This document shows, one piece after another, positions 1-7,161 of a stretch of 11,402 nt of DNA (positions within the stretch are counted from its first letter, which is position 1; the number at the start of each line of letters is the position of its first letter). The DNA comes from CAZIVE01 sp964542435 (GTDB taxonomy: Bacteria; Bacteroidota; Bacteroidia; Bacteroidales; Tannerellaceae), in NCBI GenBank assembly GCA_964542435.1, contig CAZIVE010000086.1, positions 1-11,402 of the forward strand, written 5' to 3'. Made by a program: the position numbers and the translations under genes. The notes beneath the pieces were generated by a model. It was not told the origin of the DNA. It saw nothing but the letters and a program-made list of their open reading frames with translations, and did no database searches.

Positions 1-205
1 TGGCATCTGATGCATCAGATCTCTACTTTTTACAAAAAAAGCTCAAATCTGATGCAACTTTTACCATTTTCTGAGAAAAACAGACAAGAATCACCTCTAC
101 GTTCCTACACTTCAAAAATCGGCTCATTCGGGTGCTATTTTTCTTCTTTATACAATTTAGAGGCAAAGATGCCGTTTGTTAAGAAATTATTCGCGTGTTT
201 AATCG
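1..205. promoter_or_regulatory. Leader region upstream of the T9SS operon
   Basis: This AT-rich stretch precedes porP and carries no convincing gene; the open frame that runs through it continues out of frame into porP and looks spurious. It must contain the operon promoter unless transcription enters from outside the window. I could not find a full TAnnTTTG box with a properly spaced TTTG. The nearest is TATTTTTC at 136-143, which lacks the final G and has no upstream partner. A palindrome and a partial copy of it lie at 5-20 and 47-56. No Shine-Dalgarno sequence precedes porP, which is normal for Bacteroidetes. Confidence 0.45.
5..20. repeat. Perfect 16-bp palindrome with a half-copy 42 bp downstream
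   Basis: ATCTGATGCATCAGAT reads identically on both strands. Its first ten bases, ATCTGATGCA, recur in the same orientation at 47-56, exactly 42 bp further on. A dimeric regulator could bind it, or it could be the edge of a tandem repeat array cut by the window start. Nothing here proves binding. Confidence 0.6.
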
Positions 206-1153
206 ATGAAAAGAATTTTACTGACAGCCGTTATCGCATGTTTCGTCTTCACCTTCTCGGTAAAGGCGCAATACGACATACGCCTCAGTCAGTATTACAT
301 GGCACGCACCTTCTACAATCCGGCCTATGCAGGATCAACAGAAAACCTCAGCATCTCCGCTCTGTCACGCATCGAATGGCTGGGCATTCACGGGGCGCCG
401 AAATCCTTCTTCGTTGCAGCCGACAGACCTTTCAAGTTTGCAGGACTGAACACCGGTATCGGCCTTGTCGTCTTCACAGAAGGCGTCGGTCTGTTTCAAA
501 ACACGCATGCCGCAGCACAGTTCGCCGTAAAGCAGAAGCTGTTAGGTGGGACTTTGAGCGTAGGATTCCAATTCGGTCTGGCCAGCGAATCATTCGACGG
601 GACGAAGGTTTATATTCCTCAAGACGATTACCACCAACAGGTTGACGGAGCCATTCCGACCACCAAAGTAAGCGGGCAATCGATTGATATGAACGCCGGC
701 GTCTATTACCAGCATACGAATTATTATGTAGGCGTCGGAGCATCCCATATCTTAAAACCGGAGATACAGCTGGGCGAAAATGCAGCTACTTACATTGCAA
801 GAGCGTATAATTTAATGGGCGGATACAATATTAAAATGTCAAATCCGTTATACGAATTACAACCTTCGGTTTTCGTGCTTACCGATTTGAAGAACTTCCA
901 TACCGATATCACAGCGAGGGTAGAATATAATAAGATGTTCAACGGGGGATTTTCCTGGAGGCCGAACGAATCGGTGGGAATGATGTTTGGAGCTAACCTG
1001 GGACGTTTTCAAGTGGGATATGCTTACGACTATCCAACGACAGCGCTCGGCAGAGCCACTACCGGAAGCCACGAGCTCTTCCTCAAGTACAATCTGAAGT
1101 TGAACAAGACAAAGACAGGAAAAAACCGACACAAAAGTGTACGTATATTATAA
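206..1153 (+). CDS. porP: PorP/SprF family type IX secretion outer-membrane protein
   Basis: This 315-residue protein belongs to the PorP/SprF family, beta-barrel proteins of the outer membrane associated with the T9SS translocation machinery. Residues 1-21 are a signal peptide (MKR, hydrophobic core, then VKA before Gln22). The mature start, with QYDIRLSQYY and FYNPAYAGS, is the family signature. Alternating hydrophobic and polar segments run to a last strand near HELFLKYNLKL, followed by a short basic tail of about 16 residues. The start at 206 is chosen because it gives a complete signal peptide. It is the first gene of the porPKLMN order also found in Porphyromonas gingivalis; its stop codon lies 4 nt before the preferred porK start, indicating co-transcription. 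Family assignment is secure; its exact step in secretion is less well defined than that of the other Por proteins. Confidence 0.93.
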   Translation: MKRILLTAVIACFVFTFSVKAQYDIRLSQYYMARTFYNPAYAGSTENLSISALSRIEWLGIHGAPKSFFVAADRPFKFAGLNTGIGLVVFTEGVGLFQNTHAAAQFAVKQKLLGGTLSVGFQFGLASESFDGTKVYIPQDDYHQQVDGAIPTTKVSGQSIDMNAGVYYQHTNYYVGVGASHILKPEIQLGENAATYIARAYNLMGGYNIKMSNPLYELQPSVFVLTDLKNFHTDITARVEYNKMFNGGFSWRPNESVGMMFGANLGRFQVGYAYDYPTTALGRATTGSHELFLKYNLKLNKTKTGKNRHKSVRIL

Positions 1154-1157
1154 GTAT

Positions 1158-2591
1158 ATGAAGAAAATATTGTTTGTACTGATGGCGGTTGCCATGTTGA
1201 CCGCTTGCGGCAGAAACCTTACAGGCGACGGCGGAGAAGTCACGGGAGTCCATTCCGCGGCTTTCAATGAACCGGCTCCCTACGGAATGGTTCTGATCAA
1301 GAGAGGAGCCTTCAATATGGGACCGGCAGACAAAGATTCACTGTGGGGAATGCAGAACGAGACAAAAGGCGTTTCCTTTGACGCATTCTGGATGGATCAG
1401 ACGGAAATCACCAACGCCAAATATCGTCAGTTCGTTTATTACGTCCGCGACTCCATCATCCGCGAACGTCTTGCCGATCCTGCTTATGGAGGCAACGATC
1501 TGTACAAGATCACGGAAGACAAATATGGCGATCCTGTCACACCACATCTCGACTGGACCAAACCGATTCCCTGGAGAAAAGCCAACGAAGATGAGCAGCG
1601 CGCCATCGAAAGTGTCTATTACACCAATCCTGTCACGGGAGAGAAGAAACTCGACGGACGTCAGATGTATTTCCGCTATGAATGGTATGACTACACGTCT
1701 GCAGCGCTTCGCCGCAATCAGCTCGATCCTTCCAAACGTAACCGTAATACGGATATCAAACCCAATCCCAACGAAGTCATCATGATTTCAAAGGATACCG
1801 CTTATATTGACGACAACGGCAACGTAGTGAACGAAACCATTACACGTCCGCTCAGCGGTGAATGGGATTTCCTCAACACACGCATCGTCAACGTCTATCC
1901 TGACGAGACCTGCTGGGTGAACGATTTCAACAATGCTTATAACGAACCTTACACGAGGCTCTACTTTACCCATCCGGGATATGACGATTATCCAGTAGTC
2001 GGCGTTTCTTGGGAACAGGCAATGGCATTCTGCGTATGGCGCACCAATCTGTACAAGCAGTCACTGAGTATTCCGGAAGGCATGTCCATCGAACCGTTCC
2101 GTCTTCCGACAGAAGGCGAATGGGAATATGCAGCACGTGCCGGTAAGAATGAGAACAAATATCCGTGGAGTTCTGAAGGACTCACCGACGGCAAGAACTG
2201 CTTCCTCGGGAACTTCAAACCAGGGAAGGGCGACTACACACAGGACGGACATCTGATCACGTCACGTGTCGGATCGTTTGCGCCTAATGATTTCGGACTT
2301 TACGACATGGCAGGCAACGTGGCTGAATGGACCTCCACATCTTTCTCCGAATCGGGTCCCCGCCAGATGAGCGATATGAATCCTGAACTGCGCTATAACG
2401 CTGCCAAAGAAGATCCGTACGCCATGAAGAAAAAGGTGGTTCGCGGTGGTTCCTGGAAGGATGTCGCACAGTTCATCCGTTCCGATATGCGCACATTTGA
2501 ATACCAGAATGAGACCCGTTCCTACATCGGTTTCCGCTGCGTTCGCACTCAGGTTGGATTTGCCAAAGGCAAGAATGGAAAAAAGAAATAA
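1158..2591 (+). CDS. porK: T9SS ring lipoprotein PorK/GldK
   Basis: PorK is the lipoprotein that, with PorN, builds the large periplasmic ring attached to the outer membrane in the type IX secretion system. I prefer the ATG at 1158 (477 residues) over the in-frame ATG at 1137, because it begins MKKILFVLMAVAMLTACGRN, a clean lipoprotein signal with lipobox L-T-A-C and lipidated Cys17, and it does not overlap porP. A formylglycine-generating-enzyme-like (sulfatase-modifying factor) fold runs from about residue 44 to 466, with FRLPTEGEWEYAARAG at 314-329, YDMAGNVAEW and RGGSW at 429-433. The catalytic cysteine pair that true formylglycine enzymes carry just after RGGS is absent (the sequence reads KDVAQFIRSDMR), so the domain is structural, as is usual in GldK/PorK. 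The C-terminus is lysine-rich. Confidence 0.96.
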   Translation: MKKILFVLMAVAMLTACGRNLTGDGGEVTGVHSAAFNEPAPYGMVLIKRGAFNMGPADKDSLWGMQNETKGVSFDAFWMDQTEITNAKYRQFVYYVRDSIIRERLADPAYGGNDLYKITEDKYGDPVTPHLDWTKPIPWRKANEDEQRAIESVYYTNPVTGEKKLDGRQMYFRYEWYDYTSAALRRNQLDPSKRNRNTDIKPNPNEVIMISKDTAYIDDNGNVVNETITRPLSGEWDFLNTRIVNVYPDETCWVNDFNNAYNEPYTRLYFTHPGYDDYPVVGVSWEQAMAFCVWRTNLYKQSLSIPEGMSIEPFRLPTEGEWEYAARAGKNENKYPWSSEGLTDGKNCFLGNFKPGKGDYTQDGHLITSRVGSFAPNDFGLYDMAGNVAEWTSTSFSESGPRQMSDMNPELRYNAAKEDPYAMKKKVVRGGSWKDVAQFIRSDMRTFEYQNETRSYIGFRCVRTQVGFAKGKNGKKK

Positions 2592-2624
2592 TCAGATACA
2601 ACAAGCAAAAATATATACCAAGAT

Positions 2625-3803
2625 ATGGGAAAATATAGAAGATATAAAAATAGAGTAGAGATGTTCCTGGCGAGCGACCGCGGCAAGCGTGCGCTCAACA
2701 TCATCTATAGCTGGGGCGCATCCATCGTCATCATCGGCGCATTGTTCAAAATTCTGCATCTGCCTTACGCCAACCAGATTCTTTTCATCGCCATGATGGT
2801 CGAATCATTCGTGTTCTTCGTTTCCGGTTTCGACCATCCGTTCTCCGAATATCATTGGGAAGATGTTTTTCCCGTATTGAAATCGAAGAATCCGATGGAC
2901 CGTCCTGACTTTGCAAAAGGCACAGGCATTCCCGGCATGAGTACAGACGACGGAAATGGCAACAACGACAATAAAGATGTAGTGGGTAATGTCATCTCAC
3001 AACTCAACGGCGGTGGTTCCAGAGGTGGAGGCGGAGCCGCAGTAGGTGGAGTCGTAGTAGGCGGAAATGGAGGTAATGTCTCGGGCGGAGGAAGTCTAAA
3101 CATTGCCGGCAACCTCGACGTAACCGAAGAAGACACCAAGAATCTCTCAGACAGCATCAAGAAACTGAGTGAGGCAGCCGAACAGATCTCCAAGATGTCC
3201 GAACTTACCGAAGCCACGCAACAATATCTGCAACAGATCTCCGGAATGAGCGAAAGCATGTCGAAGTTCAGTCAGGTGACTGAATCTCTTACGGATGTTT
3301 CCGACACGCTCCTCAATTCGTATAAGAGCATCACGGACAATTCAGACGGAATCAACCAGAACTCCCGCGGCTATGTCCAACAGATGGAACTTCTCAACCG
3401 CAACATCAGCGGTCTGAATACGATTTACGAAATTCAACTCAAAGGCGTCAGCTCACAAATCGATGCCATCGACCATATCAATGCAGGATTGCAACGCATC
3501 CGCGAAATGTACGACGGTTCTGTTTCCGACAGTTCCGTGTTCCGCAATGAGACGGAGAAGATGACACGTCAGCTCTCCGAACTGAATAACGTTTACACCC
3601 GACTGCTGCAGGCCATGACGGTGAACATGAACATTCAGAACGTTGCACAACAGACGCCTCCGAACTATCAGCAACCCAATTATCAACAGCCCAACTACCG
3701 GCAACCCGATTATCCGCAGCAGCCACAGCAGCAGCCTTATCAGCCACAACAGCAACCCTACGGATATCGTCAGGAACCTCCTTACAACAACCCGGTAAAA
3801 TAA
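2625..3803 (+). CDS. porL: T9SS motor protein PorL/GldL, with long low-complexity tail
   Basis: PorL is the inner-membrane stator-like subunit that, with PorM, uses the proton gradient to power type IX secretion. The 392-residue protein opens with the family signature (YKNRVEMFLASDRGKRALN), then two transmembrane helices at about 26-44 and 50-68. The motif LFKILH supplies Lys42 and His45, and Glu60 sits in helix 2. These correspond to Lys27, His30 and Glu49 of Flavobacterium GldL, where the glutamate is required for proton-driven function. The cytoplasmic part has a Gly-rich linker (129-157), a long helical, probably coiled-coil stretch (about 165-340) and a Pro/Gln/Tyr-rich tail (344-392) with NYQQP-type repeats. 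Flavobacterium GldL is about 215 residues and P. gingivalis PorL about 309, so this one is clearly extended. It starts 33 nt after porK and ends 6 nt before porM. Confidence 0.95.
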   Translation: MGKYRRYKNRVEMFLASDRGKRALNIIYSWGASIVIIGALFKILHLPYANQILFIAMMVESFVFFVSGFDHPFSEYHWEDVFPVLKSKNPMDRPDFAKGTGIPGMSTDDGNGNNDNKDVVGNVISQLNGGGSRGGGGAAVGGVVVGGNGGNVSGGGSLNIAGNLDVTEEDTKNLSDSIKKLSEAAEQISKMSELTEATQQYLQQISGMSESMSKFSQVTESLTDVSDTLLNSYKSITDNSDGINQNSRGYVQQMELLNRNISGLNTIYEIQLKGVSSQIDAIDHINAGLQRIREMYDGSVSDSSVFRNETEKMTRQLSELNNVYTRLLQAMTVNMNIQNVAQQTPPNYQQPNYQQPNYRQPDYPQQPQQQPYQPQQQPYGYRQEPPYNNPVK

Positions 3804-3809
3804 CAGAAG

Positions 3810-5378
3810 ATGGCAGGAATAGCAAATAATCCCAATTCGCCGCGCCAGAAGATGATCAACCTCATGTATCTGGTGTTCATCGCCATGATGGCACTCAACG
3901 TGTCACCAGAGGTACTTGACGGATTCCAGCTGGTGGAAAGCGGATTGAGGACTTCCATAAACAACTCTTCGCACCGCAACGATCTTGTGGCGGACGAACT
4001 GAACACCTATTACCAGACCAATCCTGAAAAGGTGAGGGAATGGTATGTAAAAGGTCAGCAGGTGAAGAAAGCATCTGACGATCTCTTCAACTTTGTTCAG
4101 AATCTGAAGGTTCGTATTGCTCGTGTGGCTGACGGAAAAGATGCCGACGTGAACAACATCGACCATAAAGATGACATTGAAGCAGCTTCAAACGTCATGC
4201 TGACTCCTATCACAGGACAAGGCAAGAAACTCCGTCTCGCCGTGGACAGCTACCGCACAATGCTGGCCGGAATGATTCAGGATACAGCAAAGATGCATAT
4301 TGTTGAAGCGGCACTGAGCACGAAAGCGCCACATAAATCAGGGCTCAACACCCGAACATGGGAAGAGGCGCTGTTTGAAAACATGCCTGTTGCAGCCGCT
4401 GTCACACTGCTCACCAAACTGCAGAGCGATATCCGCTATGCGGAAGGTGAAGCTCTGAGCAACCTGCTCAGCAGTGTCGACGTAGGCGACTATCGTGTCA
4501 ACCAGATTACAGCGCAAGTCGTTCCGGAAAGCCAGATCGTCATGCGTGGAAGCCAATATAAAGCAACCATCGCACTCTCTGCTGTTGACTCTACAAAACG
4601 TCCAACGATATTCGTCAACGGACGCCAACTGTCTGATCAAAGCAAAGGTCTCTTCACCGTCACAGCAGGCGCTGCAGGAACATTCCCAATCAAAGGTTAT
4701 GTAGAACTTAAGAACAGTGACGGAAGCGTCATGCGCCGTAACTTCGAGAGCCAGTACTTCGTTACCGAACCGACGGCAACCGTTGCTCCTACGCTTATGA
4801 ATGTGCTTTATGCAGGTATCGCCAACCCGATGCGTATCGCTGTACCGGGCGTTCCGAGTGGAAATGTAACAGCATCCATGACCAATGGTTCTCTTATCCG
4901 TCGTGGAGATTCATGGGAAGCTCATCCGTTGGTAGTAGGTCAGCCTTCTGTCATCACGGTCAGAGCAAAGATGTCCAATGGTCAAGATGTTGAAATGGCA
5001 CGTACCAGTTTCCGTGTCCGCGCTCTTCCTGATCCGTTGCCATTCATCGAATACAAGGATCAGAACGGCAATCTTCGCAAGTTCAGAGGAGGTCGATTCT
5101 CTAAACGTAGCTTGATCGAAGCTGACGGTATCCAGGCTGCCATCGACGACGACCTGCTGAATGTAAAATATACAGTACTCCGCTTCGAGCTCACCTTCTT
5201 TGATTCCATGGGCAATGCCATTCCGGAAGTCGCCGAAGGCACCAATTTCTCGCAGCGCCAGAAGGATTATATCCGCCGTCTTGCTAAGGGCAAACGCTTC
5301 TACATTACACATGTCGTAGCAAAAGGTCCGGATGGAATCGAACGTACGATCCCGACTGTCGAAGTAATCGTTAATTAA
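3810..5378 (+). CDS. porM: T9SS motor protein PorM/GldM
   Basis: PorM is the partner of PorL. One N-terminal transmembrane helix sits inside the PorL ring and a long periplasmic shaft of stacked domains reaches the PorK/PorN ring, carrying motor movement to the secretion machinery. The 522 residues begin with the very conserved PRQKMINLMYLVFIAMMALN. The helix spans about 14-32, and Arg12 corresponds to Arg9 of Flavobacterium GldM, reported to interact with the GldL glutamate. The periplasmic part has a helical first domain (about 35-225), beta-rich Ig-like middle domains, and a C-terminal domain with the segment PLPFIEYKDQNG followed by a conserved Gly/Arg-rich stretch. Length matches P. gingivalis PorM (about 516). 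It lies 6 nt after porL and 8 nt before porN, so it is part of the same transcript. Confidence 0.97.
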   Translation: MAGIANNPNSPRQKMINLMYLVFIAMMALNVSPEVLDGFQLVESGLRTSINNSSHRNDLVADELNTYYQTNPEKVREWYVKGQQVKKASDDLFNFVQNLKVRIARVADGKDADVNNIDHKDDIEAASNVMLTPITGQGKKLRLAVDSYRTMLAGMIQDTAKMHIVEAALSTKAPHKSGLNTRTWEEALFENMPVAAAVTLLTKLQSDIRYAEGEALSNLLSSVDVGDYRVNQITAQVVPESQIVMRGSQYKATIALSAVDSTKRPTIFVNGRQLSDQSKGLFTVTAGAAGTFPIKGYVELKNSDGSVMRRNFESQYFVTEPTATVAPTLMNVLYAGIANPMRIAVPGVPSGNVTASMTNGSLIRRGDSWEAHPLVVGQPSVITVRAKMSNGQDVEMARTSFRVRALPDPLPFIEYKDQNGNLRKFRGGRFSKRSLIEADGIQAAIDDDLLNVKYTVLRFELTFFDSMGNAIPEVAEGTNFSQRQKDYIRRLAKGKRFYITHVVAKGPDGIERTIPTVEVIVN

Positions 5379-5386
5379 CTCAAGAT

Positions 5387-6499
5387 ATGAAACGTATAAA
5401 TCAGTATATCGCCGCTGCAGTGCTTTCGTTCGGTATGGTCGTACCGATGATGGCTCAGAACAATAAGGCAGCGACAACGCAGCAACAGAGACGTTCGCCT
5501 GTAGCTTCACGTGCAACTACATCTGATCAGCAGAAGAACGCACAGGGCAACTCATCGCTTACGGTTCGTGCAGAGAACTTCAACGAAGGTCTTACGCAAC
5601 AAATTGGCAATGCCCGTTGGATGCGCGTCATCTACCGTCAGTTGGATCTGACAGCCGAGCAGAATGCGCCGCTCTATTATCCTACGCAGCCGATGAATGG
5701 TCAGATGAACCTTTTCTCCATCATCTTCAAACTGCTTAGCGAAAACAAGATCAAAGCGTACGAATATCTCGATGGATATGAGGCTTTCGATGATACACAC
5801 CTTGTCAAGTTCAAGGATCTACTCGACCGTTTCTACATTCTCTACGATGCCGTGCCATCAAAGACCAACAGACGAGACACGACGTATGAGGTAAACGAAA
5901 GTGATGTACCTTCAGCTGATGTCAAATCCTATTACGTAAAGGAGGCTTGGTATTTCGATCAGAACAATTCCATCTTCGATGTGAAGACACTTGCCATCTG
6001 CCCGATTCTAACAAGTTCAGGAGACGAGAGCATGGGTGAAACACGTATGCCGATGTTCTGGCTGCCTTACGAGAACATCCGTCCGTATATCAATACGACG
6101 CTTATCATGACCTCGAACGAGAACAATGCGATGACCTTCACCATCGATGACTATTTCCGCCGCCGCATGTTCAAGGGCGACATCATCAAGACACAGAACC
6201 TGATGAACCAGCCGCTCAGTGCATACGCTTCGACACCCGACTCTCTCAAGATGTTGCAGGATAGCATCGAGACGAAGCTCGCAAACTTTGAGAAGAAGCT
6301 CTGGATAGAACCAGATAGCACGCAGAATCTTGCCACCACAAAGAACGGCAAGAAGACGAAGCTGCAAAACGTCACCGTGAAAGGTCAGAAGACCTCTTCC
6401 ACGAAACCGACCAAACAGCCAAAGGCAGCTAAGGTAAAATCCGCAGCCACCAAGAGCAACAGTTCGGCAACAAGAAGCGTGAGAAACAGAAGAAGATAA
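5387..6499 (+). CDS. porN: T9SS ring protein PorN/GldN
   Basis: PorN is the periplasmic protein that joins PorK to make the ring complex of the type IX secretion system and contacts the tip of PorM. The 370-residue product has a signal peptide (residues 1-23, ending PMMA before Gln24), a Gln/Ala/Arg-rich stretch, and the conserved GldN core from about residue 60 to 320 (NARWMRVIYRQLDL, ALYYPTQP-like NAPLYYPTQP, EAWYFDQNNSIFDVKTLAICPI, MFWLPYENIRPYI, FTIDDYFRRRMFKGDI). The last roughly 43 residues (328-370) are rich in Lys, Thr, Ser and Arg and end NRRR; this basic tail looks disordered and is longer than the core needs. P. gingivalis PorN is about 360 residues. It is the last gene of the operon; a terminator follows within 26 nt. 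Confidence 0.96.
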   Translation: MKRINQYIAAAVLSFGMVVPMMAQNNKAATTQQQRRSPVASRATTSDQQKNAQGNSSLTVRAENFNEGLTQQIGNARWMRVIYRQLDLTAEQNAPLYYPTQPMNGQMNLFSIIFKLLSENKIKAYEYLDGYEAFDDTHLVKFKDLLDRFYILYDAVPSKTNRRDTTYEVNESDVPSADVKSYYVKEAWYFDQNNSIFDVKTLAICPILTSSGDESMGETRMPMFWLPYENIRPYINTTLIMTSNENNAMTFTIDDYFRRRMFKGDIIKTQNLMNQPLSAYASTPDSLKMLQDSIETKLANFEKKLWIEPDSTQNLATTKNGKKTKLQNVTVKGQKTSSTKPTKQPKAAKVKSAATKSNSSATRSVRNRRR

Positions 6500-6524
6500 C
6501 GCACAAAACCACTATATGAAGGCC

Positions 6525-6562
6525 AGAGGCGAGAAGAATTACTTCCCGCCTCTTCCGTTTTC
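6525..6562 (+). terminator. Rho-independent-type terminator of the por operon
   Basis: The seven bases AGAGGCG (6525-6531) pair perfectly with CGCCTCT (6547-6553). After one mismatch the stem continues with GAAG/CTTC around an AATTA loop. A short T-run (TTTT, 6558-6561) follows after CCG. It lies 25 nt after the porN stop codon and before the next promoter, so it plausibly ends the porPKLMN transcript. Confidence 0.75.
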
Positions 6563-6575
6563 TGCCTAAATTGAT

Positions 6576-6583
6576 TATATTTG
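6576..6583 (+). promoter_or_regulatory. Bacteroidetes-type -7 box for the RhuM-like gene
   Basis: TATATTTG matches the Bacteroidetes -7 consensus TAnnTTTG exactly. No clear TTTG is seen 19-23 bases upstream, where the terminator T-run lies, so the -33 element is weak or absent. Transcription would start about 45 nt before the ATG at 6638. Confidence 0.55.
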
Positions 6584-6622
6584 CACTGCAACATTTTAAA
6601 ACCAAACTTATAACTAAAGGAA

Positions 6623-6628
6623 AAGGAG
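6623..6628 (+). promoter_or_regulatory. Strong Shine-Dalgarno site of the RhuM-like gene
   Basis: AAGGAG ends 9 nt before the ATG at 6638 and supports that start. None of the other genes in the window has a comparable site, which fits a gene of foreign origin but does not prove it. Confidence 0.6.
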
Positions 6629-6637
6629 AAGTGAACC

Positions 6638-6947
6638 ATGGAAGAAAACAAAATCATCATCTACCAAACGCCGGACGGACAGACTTCCATCGATGTGAAG
6701 TTGGAGAATGAGACAGTGTGGCTGACACAANNNNNNNNNNNNNNNNNNNNNNNNNNNNNNNNNNNNNNNNNNNNNNNNNNNNNNNNNNNNNNNNNNNNNN
6801 NNNNNNNNNNNNNNNNNNNNNNNNNNNNNNAAATTTGACGAGCTGAAGCAGCTGGTGCAAGTACTCGGTAGGACAGCAAAGAATCAAGAATCATTGTCTC
6901 CCGACGAAGCGAATGCATTGATACATGTTGTCTCCGACTATTCCTAA
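6638..6947 (+). pseudogene. RhuM/Fic-family protein, gapped and truncated before its Fic domain
   Basis: Both ends of this gene resemble the Bacteroidales RhuM-N/Fic fusion family, which joins an N-terminal RhuM (virulence/DNA-binding-like) domain to a C-terminal Fic/Doc AMP-transferase domain. The first 31 residues (MEENKIIIYQTPDGQTSIDV, then KLENETVWLTQ) are the typical start. After the N gap the reading continues KFDELKQLVQVLGRTAKNQE to VVSDYS and stops with TAA at 6945-6947. In homologues as I recall them, this is the linker just before the Fic domain, with a Tyr where the stop now lies (DYTYALDTLD); the bases after the stop still read ALEPFSRI before another stop. No Fic motif HPFxxGNGR is present. 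The two halves are out of phase across the 100 N, so the true gap is probably longer, perhaps near 290 nt. It is likely a pseudogene or an N-domain-only remnant. Confidence 0.72.
6731..6830. other. Assembly gap of 100 N
   Basis: Exactly 100 unknown bases lie inside the RhuM-like gene. The round length suggests a scaffolding placeholder, not a measured distance. Because 100 is not a multiple of three, the flanking coding parts appear out of frame; this should not be read as a real frameshift. Confidence 0.98.
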
Positions 6948-6980
6948 GCACTCGAACCTTTTTCAAGGATATGAAGAACT

Positions 6981-7161
6981 CTGCAAAATTGCGAGAACCT
7001 TTTTTCACTTGTAAAAAGTCTCCTGCAAAATTGAAATGAGAAAAACAGGTTGTAGAATCGTTCCTGCAAAATTGCAATGGGAAAAATAGGTCGTAAAATC
7101 GTTCTCGCAAAATTGCAACGACGATTTTACGTCGTTTTTAGCTTCCTGCAAAATTGCAATG
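6981..7161. repeat. Five diverged tandem units of 41-42 bp with palindromic cores
   Basis: The core GCAAAATTG occurs at 6983, 7025, 7066, 7107 and 7148, spaced 42, 41, 41 and 41 bp. The fullest core, CCTGCAAAATTGCAATGG (units 3 and 5), holds the inverted repeat TGCAA-AA-TTGCA. Between cores, units 2 and 3 are nearly the same (GAAAAACAGG then TAGAATCGTT; GAAAAATAGG then TAAAATCGTT), while unit 4 carries this segment inverted: CGTAAAATCG (7092-7101) pairs with CGATTTTACG (7122-7131). The array fills the space between the truncated RhuM-like gene and the converging minus-strand gene. Units are not multiples of three, so it is not coding. It is not a CRISPR array, since the between-core parts are related to each other. 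Confidence 0.8.

Noticed and set aside
10..645. Plus-strand open frame of 211 codons at the left edge
   Set aside because: It overlaps porP in another frame, is very rich in Arg and His, and shows no domain; porP has a clear signal peptide and family signature.
1158..2591. Active formylglycine-generating enzyme
   Set aside because: The catalytic cysteines after RGGSW are missing and the gene sits in the T9SS operon with a lipobox, which identifies PorK.
4911..5516. Minus-strand open frame of 201 codons
   Set aside because: It lies antisense over the porM 3' end and porN start, which are strongly conserved genes, and shows no recognisable domain.
6661..7110. Minus-strand open frame of 149 codons across the gap
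   Set aside because: It passes through the N run and is antisense to the RhuM-like gene; the rest is made of the 41-bp repeats read in shifting phase.
6981..7161. CRISPR array
   Set aside because: Core copies are short and diverged, and the parts between them resemble each other (one is inverted), unlike unique spacers; no cas genes are present.
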